Shown piece after piece: positions 61,901 through 64,000 of a DNA stretch of 64,000 nt. The notes under the pieces are model-generated. The model was not told the origin of the DNA. It saw only the letters and a list, made by a program, of their open reading frames with translations, and made no database searches. This stretch comes from Chelydra serpentina (lineage: Eukaryota > Chordata > Testudines > Chelydridae), in contig JBAIAC010000010.1 in the NCBI GenBank assembly GCA_037349315.1, positions 35,876,001-35,940,000 on the forward strand. The letters are read 5' to 3'. The stretch's first letter is position 1. Each line of letters opens with the position of its first letter. A program made the translations under genes and the position numbers.

Positions 61901-62999
61901 GCTAATTCCCTCTTGATTTCTCACTGTGTTTGTCTCTTCCTCTAAACTGCGAAGCTGCCCATTCTTTCACACCATCGCTTATACCTGGAACAGCCTCCCT
62001 ATAACAGTATACCTAGCAACCTCACTATCTTGCTTCAAAATCCCACCTCAAAACTTGTTCTTTGACTAGCATTCAACATTGATCACCACTTGAGCATTTT
62101 CCTGCTACCACTCATGCTTGACCATGCCAGAATTAATAAACACAAGATTGTATAATATCTTTCTAACAAGCTGTTCCCCTTACCTATACATGGGAGCTAA
62201 CTGTACACATTAGATTAAGTTTCTCAAGGCAGTGACCTGCGTCTTACTTTATTCCTGCACTGATATATGCACCTCTACAATAGGGAGCTATATAAATAAA
62301 TAAGATTCAAGTCAAGTTTTCGGCATGTCAGAATGGGTATTTTTCTGGCCAACCCAACTAACCCTGCATGGACAGGAAGACGGACTAGATCAGTGTTTTT
62401 CAATGACCAGTCCATGGACTTGTGCCGGCCCCTGAAATTTCATTGACACAATATAGCAAGGCAGCAAGCTAGTCCCTGGGATCAAAAAGTTTGAGAAACA
62501 CTGGACTAGATGACCCAACAAGACTTTCTCCCTGTTTACTTTAATATTAGGCAAGTGTGCACCAGAAACAAACTGCATAGATTTAATTTCACAAAATTTC
62601 TTATGGCTTCAAAGTACTGCAATATTTGTCTCCTCAAATTTAGTATCCAAGAACAGATACAAGCCTGGCAAACTTGAACAAGAAAGAATCTGGAAGAAGT
62701 CAAAGAGATGAGAATCCAGCCATTCTAAACACAGTTCTGCTACACTGACTATGGAATTCACACTACCAACTATATCCAACATATAGATATTGACAGAGCT
62801 CTAATTTGATAAACATCTATAAAAGTTAGTCTAGTTTGGCATTGAGATATGTTAAATTTCTTACCCCAACATCACGCTTGTAGATCACATTTGCTCCCTC
62901 TAATGCAATCTTCCTCAAGTTTAAATGACATCTTGTTCTAAAAACACACACTACATTTGTGATTAAAATGTCCAATGCAACATCACTGTCTGCATCCAT
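49821..62999 (-). CDS. TBPL1: TBPL1 (TBP-like 1, TRF2/TLF), complete coding gene, 6 exons
   Basis: This nuclear core-promoter factor, related to TATA-binding protein, binds TFIIA and TFIIB but does not use canonical TATA boxes; in mice it is needed for spermiogenesis. Coding exons on the minus strand are 62999-62865, 61450-61368, 55621-55558, 53885-53782, 53679-53585 and 49900-49821. They sum to 561 bases (186 residues plus TAA), the same length as human TBPL1, and all phases close. The protein starts MDADSDVALDILITNVV and ends VFESRKQIL. It is the two-fold TBP saddle: repeat 1 about residues 8-92, repeat 2 about 97-184. From memory it differs from human at only a handful of residues (for example Ile to Val in SSGKVICTG, Ser to Pro in RIKPLRAT, Glu to Gln in RKQIL). 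It converges with SLC2A12. The promoter is outside the window. Very secure. Confidence 0.97.
49901..53584 (-). other. TBPL1 intron 5
   Basis: A 3.7 kb intron. It contains a mariner-like MITE inside CA/TG microsatellites (52640-52920). The other sequence shows only AT-rich non-coding DNA; the frames at 51719-52033 and 52924-53235 lack supporting features. Confidence 0.85.
52683..52861. mobile_element. Tc1/mariner-like MITE embedded in microsatellites
   Basis: GCTACCTCAATATAAGGCTGT at the left (first 20 bases shown as GCTACCTCAATATAAGGCTG) and CAGCGTTATATCGAGGTAGC at the right are terminal inverted repeats with a few mismatches. CA repeats (about 52658-52678) and TG/CA repeats (52862-52918) flank it. 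The 179-base element is non-coding and unusually CpG-rich. The superfamily is inferred from its ends. Confidence 0.65.
53585..53679 (-). CDS. TBPL1: TBPL1 coding exon 5 (residues 129-160)
   Basis: Acceptor TTTTTTCTAG and donor GTACTT. It encodes YEPELHPAVCYRIKPLRATL and QIFSTGSITVT, the second saddle sheet. The intron to exon 4 is only 102 bases (53680-53781). Pro in RIKPLRAT replaces a mammalian Ser as I recall it. Confidence 0.95.
53782..53885 (-). CDS. TBPL1: TBPL1 coding exon 4 (residues 95-128, part of 129)
   Basis: Acceptor TCTTCAAAAG with a pyrimidine tract and donor GTACAG. It encodes VIFTDFKVVNVLAVCNMPFE and IRLPEFTKNNRPHA, the linker and start of TBP repeat 2. The GTAC donor is less usual than GTAAG but keeps the frame. 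Confidence 0.95.
53886..55557 (-). other. TBPL1 intron 3
   Basis: A 1.7 kb AT-rich intron with an A-rich run near 54095-54120. No gene or clear transposon is seen. Confidence 0.85.
55558..55621 (-). CDS. TBPL1: TBPL1 coding exon 3 (residues 73-94)
   Basis: Acceptor AAATTATAG and donor GTAATG. It encodes EEEAKFGARRLARTLQKLGF plus Gln, the long helix on the upper face of repeat 1. Thr in LARTLQ replaces the mammalian Ser as I recall it. The 21 full codons have no stops. Confidence 0.95.
56030..60108 (+). mobile_element. APE-type non-LTR retrotransposon, about 4 kb, decayed
   Basis: Starts near GCCTGGTAGTGATCGCGTGA, with a 5' UTR-like head to about 56760. The coding part, broken into several frames, gives an endonuclease (ILLGDFNARLGRDSDLW at 57176-57226, then WTDHRLIRS near 57470), a reverse transcriptase (NNNKAAGLDRTPAEIF at 58202, YMAFIDLTKAFDSLNR at 58580, QYADNAIFAHSEKDLQ at 58955, where the YADD active site has lost its second Asp), and a C-terminal region with KILKIKWEDRR near 59410. 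The 3' end has a CATCATCATCAG stretch. There are several stops and frameshifts (for example TGA near 57331 and 57719), so the copy is inactive. The clade is not certain; it resembles the RTE/BovB-like group in the endonuclease. Confidence 0.85.
59681..59866 (+). mobile_element. tRNA-derived SINE with CR1-like tail (turtle type)
   Basis: The head GGGGAGGGATAGCTCAGTGG has a clear box A (TAGCTCAGTGGTTTGAG), and GGTTGTGAGTTCAATCC is a box B-like motif. The middle is followed by ATTGGTCCTGCTTTGAGCAG, GGGGTTGGACTAGATGACCT and an ATTCTATGATTCTATGAT tail, all shared with CR1 at 33090-33167 and 40336-40410. This is the known partnership of turtle tRNA SINEs with CR1 (Ohshima/Okada work). It is inserted in the LINE above. 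It is not a functional tRNA gene. Confidence 0.92.
61368..61450 (-). CDS. TBPL1: TBPL1 coding exon 2 (residues 46-72, part of 73)
   Basis: Acceptor TTCTTTCAG and donor GTAAAT on the minus strand. It encodes KVLMKLRKPRITATIWSSG and KVICTGAT, the beta-strands of the DNA-facing saddle of repeat 1. It ends with two bases of the next Ser codon. Too short to appear as a simple ORF. Confidence 0.96.
61740..62310 (+). repeat. Ancient L2/L3-type LINE remnant
   Basis: ATACCTGGAACAGCCTCCCT (the WNSLP coding motif of the CR1/L2 C-terminus), CAAAATCCCACCTCAAAACT, and ATTAGATTAAGTTTCTCAAG followed by GCAGTGACCTGCGTCTTAC and GAGCTATATAAATAAATAA form a recognisable decayed 3' end. The copy is old and diverged. 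Confidence 0.6.
62391..62503. mobile_element. hAT-type MITE, 113 bp, with perfect 8 bp target-site duplication
   Basis: CAGTGTTTTTCAA at the left and TTGAGAAACACTG at the right are terminal inverted repeats. GACTAGAT flanks it exactly at 62383-62390 and 62504-62511. It has no coding capacity. Confidence 0.92.
62865..62999 (-). CDS. TBPL1: TBPL1 coding exon 1 (residues 1-45)
   Basis: The exon itself runs 63051-62865. The acceptor CTTTTTCAG (minus strand) precedes 52 bases of 5' UTR, then ATGGATGCAGACAGTGATG. It encodes the first strand and helix of TBP repeat 1 (ILITNVVCVF, TRCHLNLRKIAL) and ends GATGTTGGG before donor GTAAG, phase 0. The presence of an upstream acceptor means at least one non-coding 5' exon and the promoter lie further right. 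Confidence 0.96.
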
Positions 63000-63051
63000 T
63001 GGGGTGGTTGAAAACTCAGATTCCCCACCAGCACACCATGAAGATCACATT
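63000..63051 (-). other. TBPL1: TBPL1 5' UTR part of the first coding exon
   Basis: Lies between the CTTTTTCAG acceptor and the ATG. No upstream ATG in a good context that would alter the start was chosen over the conserved MDAD start. Confidence 0.8.
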
Positions 63052-64000
63052 CTGAAAAAGAAAACAATACAATTAAAAATACTGTGTCACACAGTTGTCT
63101 AAAAACATCCCTTTCATGTAACTTAGTTCCTTAATTGAGACAGTCTTAGAATCTGGAACTGAAGAATAAATTTTATGCCATTCTGACTCATTTATGGTCT
63201 GTGTAAACCACAAAGTTTTGCATCCTGTATATCAGAAAACAGGAAACCTATTGCTTATTAACACTCATGTTTCAATACAGTGAAACCAACTTATCAGAAA
63301 TTGTCATGAAAGAACTAATTATATATAAAAACTGGGAAAAAAATTAAAGGAATAAGACATCTTAATTATACCATGCTGTTCATTCAACAAAAATATTTTT
63401 AAAAGCTGAATATTAAGATGAATTAGGATTTCTATGAAACAAAGGAAACACTTTATAGCACCTATAAGTGATAACTTTTCCTCAATTCCTTCCTCAAGTC
63501 AGTGCAGGATAGATTTAGACATAAGGAAAAATTTGTTTCTCTTGACTGTTTCAATTAATGATGATTACATGGATGAAATTTAATTCCAAATATAAGGATC
63601 AAATATTTGCCAAAGTTTATGCTTTGGAACTATAAGCCTTCTAATTGCCTTTGAAATGGAAAGATACGCACAAAACATGAATACATTAAAAGAATAAACT
63701 GATTTTGAAAAGTATTTTTTATCCTTAAATTAGCTTTCCTGTGTATAGTCAATGCTATGAATGAACTGGGAGGAGAGGCATTTGATTACACTATGTCATT
63801 CTATTATATTCTTAACATGGTGTTTCAGTATAATGTAGAACTACAACAGGGGTGGGCAAACTTTTGGGCCTGAGGGCCACATCGGGGTATGGAAATTGTA
63901 TGGCGGGTCATGAATGCTCACAAAATTAGGGGTAGGGGTATGGGAGGGGGTGAGGGCTCTGGGGTGGGGCCAGAAATGAGTTCAGGGTGAGGAAGGGGGC
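63052..64000 (-). other. TBPL1 upstream intron, with start of a hAT-like element
   Basis: AT-rich sequence upstream of the first TBPL1 coding exon. It is presumed to be an intron to a non-coding first exon outside the window. At 63847 a new element starts CAGGGGTGGGCAAACTTTTG. Confidence 0.7.
63847..64000. mobile_element. hAT-like element, left end only
   Basis: CAGGGGTGGGCAAACTTTTG followed by GGCCTGAGGGCCACATCGGG is the left terminus of a hAT-type repeat common in reptiles. The right end is outside the window. Confidence 0.65.

Larger units (their letters stand above)
61451..62864 (-). other. TBPL1 intron 1 (within coding region)
   Basis: A 1.4 kb intron bearing an old LINE remnant (61740-62310) and a complete small hAT MITE (62391-62503). 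No gene. Confidence 0.85.

Noticed and set aside
1..64000. CRISPR array, bacterial operon or phage
   Set aside because: No regularly spaced repeats with unique spacers, no prokaryotic gene density; the repeats are eukaryotic transposons and microsatellites.

Overview
This is vertebrate nuclear DNA: AT-rich, with long introns carrying GT...AG splice sites and a dense load of interspersed repeats. The repeats point to a turtle (Testudines, probably cryptodiran). They include CR1 LINEs ending in the ATTCTATG-type tail, a tRNA-derived SINE whose 3' tail matches the CR1 tail, several hAT-like MITE families, solo LTRs and an ancient MIR-like SINE. The species call is inference from repeat content.

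Two protein-coding genes can be assembled exon by exon, and they converge tail to tail. SLC2A12 (GLUT12, a facilitative hexose transporter) is on the + strand: five coding exons from 1173 to 41395, 606 codons plus stop, with every splice phase closing. TBPL1 (TBP-like 1, also called TRF2/TLF) is on the - strand: six coding exons from 62999 down to 49821, 186 codons plus stop. From memory, the two genes are also adjacent and convergent in human 6q23, so this looks like conserved amniote synteny. The exons are clean, without frameshifts or stops.

Layout: 1-1172 is upstream DNA. 1173-1299 is a tiny SLC2A12 exon 1. 1300-8990 is intron 1, with CR1 3' fragments and two copies of one MITE family. 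8991-10328 is the large exon 2, coding for most of the transporter. 10329-34983 is a 24.7 kb intron 2 that holds most of the mobile DNA: a perfect 121 bp duplication, an inverted-dimer retroelement, a solo LTR, a long palindromic MITE, and a nearly complete CR1 LINE split by an LTR and an RTE-like LINE. 34984-41395 has exons 3-5. A probable SLC2A12 poly(A) site lies near 43910. 44-49.8 kb is intergenic, with a MIR-like SINE split by a composite element containing tRNA-like modules. 49821-63051 is TBPL1; its second coding intron holds a three-level nest (hAT element, split by a LINE, split by a tRNA SINE). 63847 to the end is the start of another hAT-like element.

The two genes have no evident functional link: one encodes a membrane sugar carrier, the other a core-promoter transcription factor. 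No prokaryotic operon, CRISPR array or new protein system was found. The notable observations concern nested transposition with exact target-site duplications, a young CpG-rich RTE insertion, unusual palindromes, and residue changes in GLUT12.
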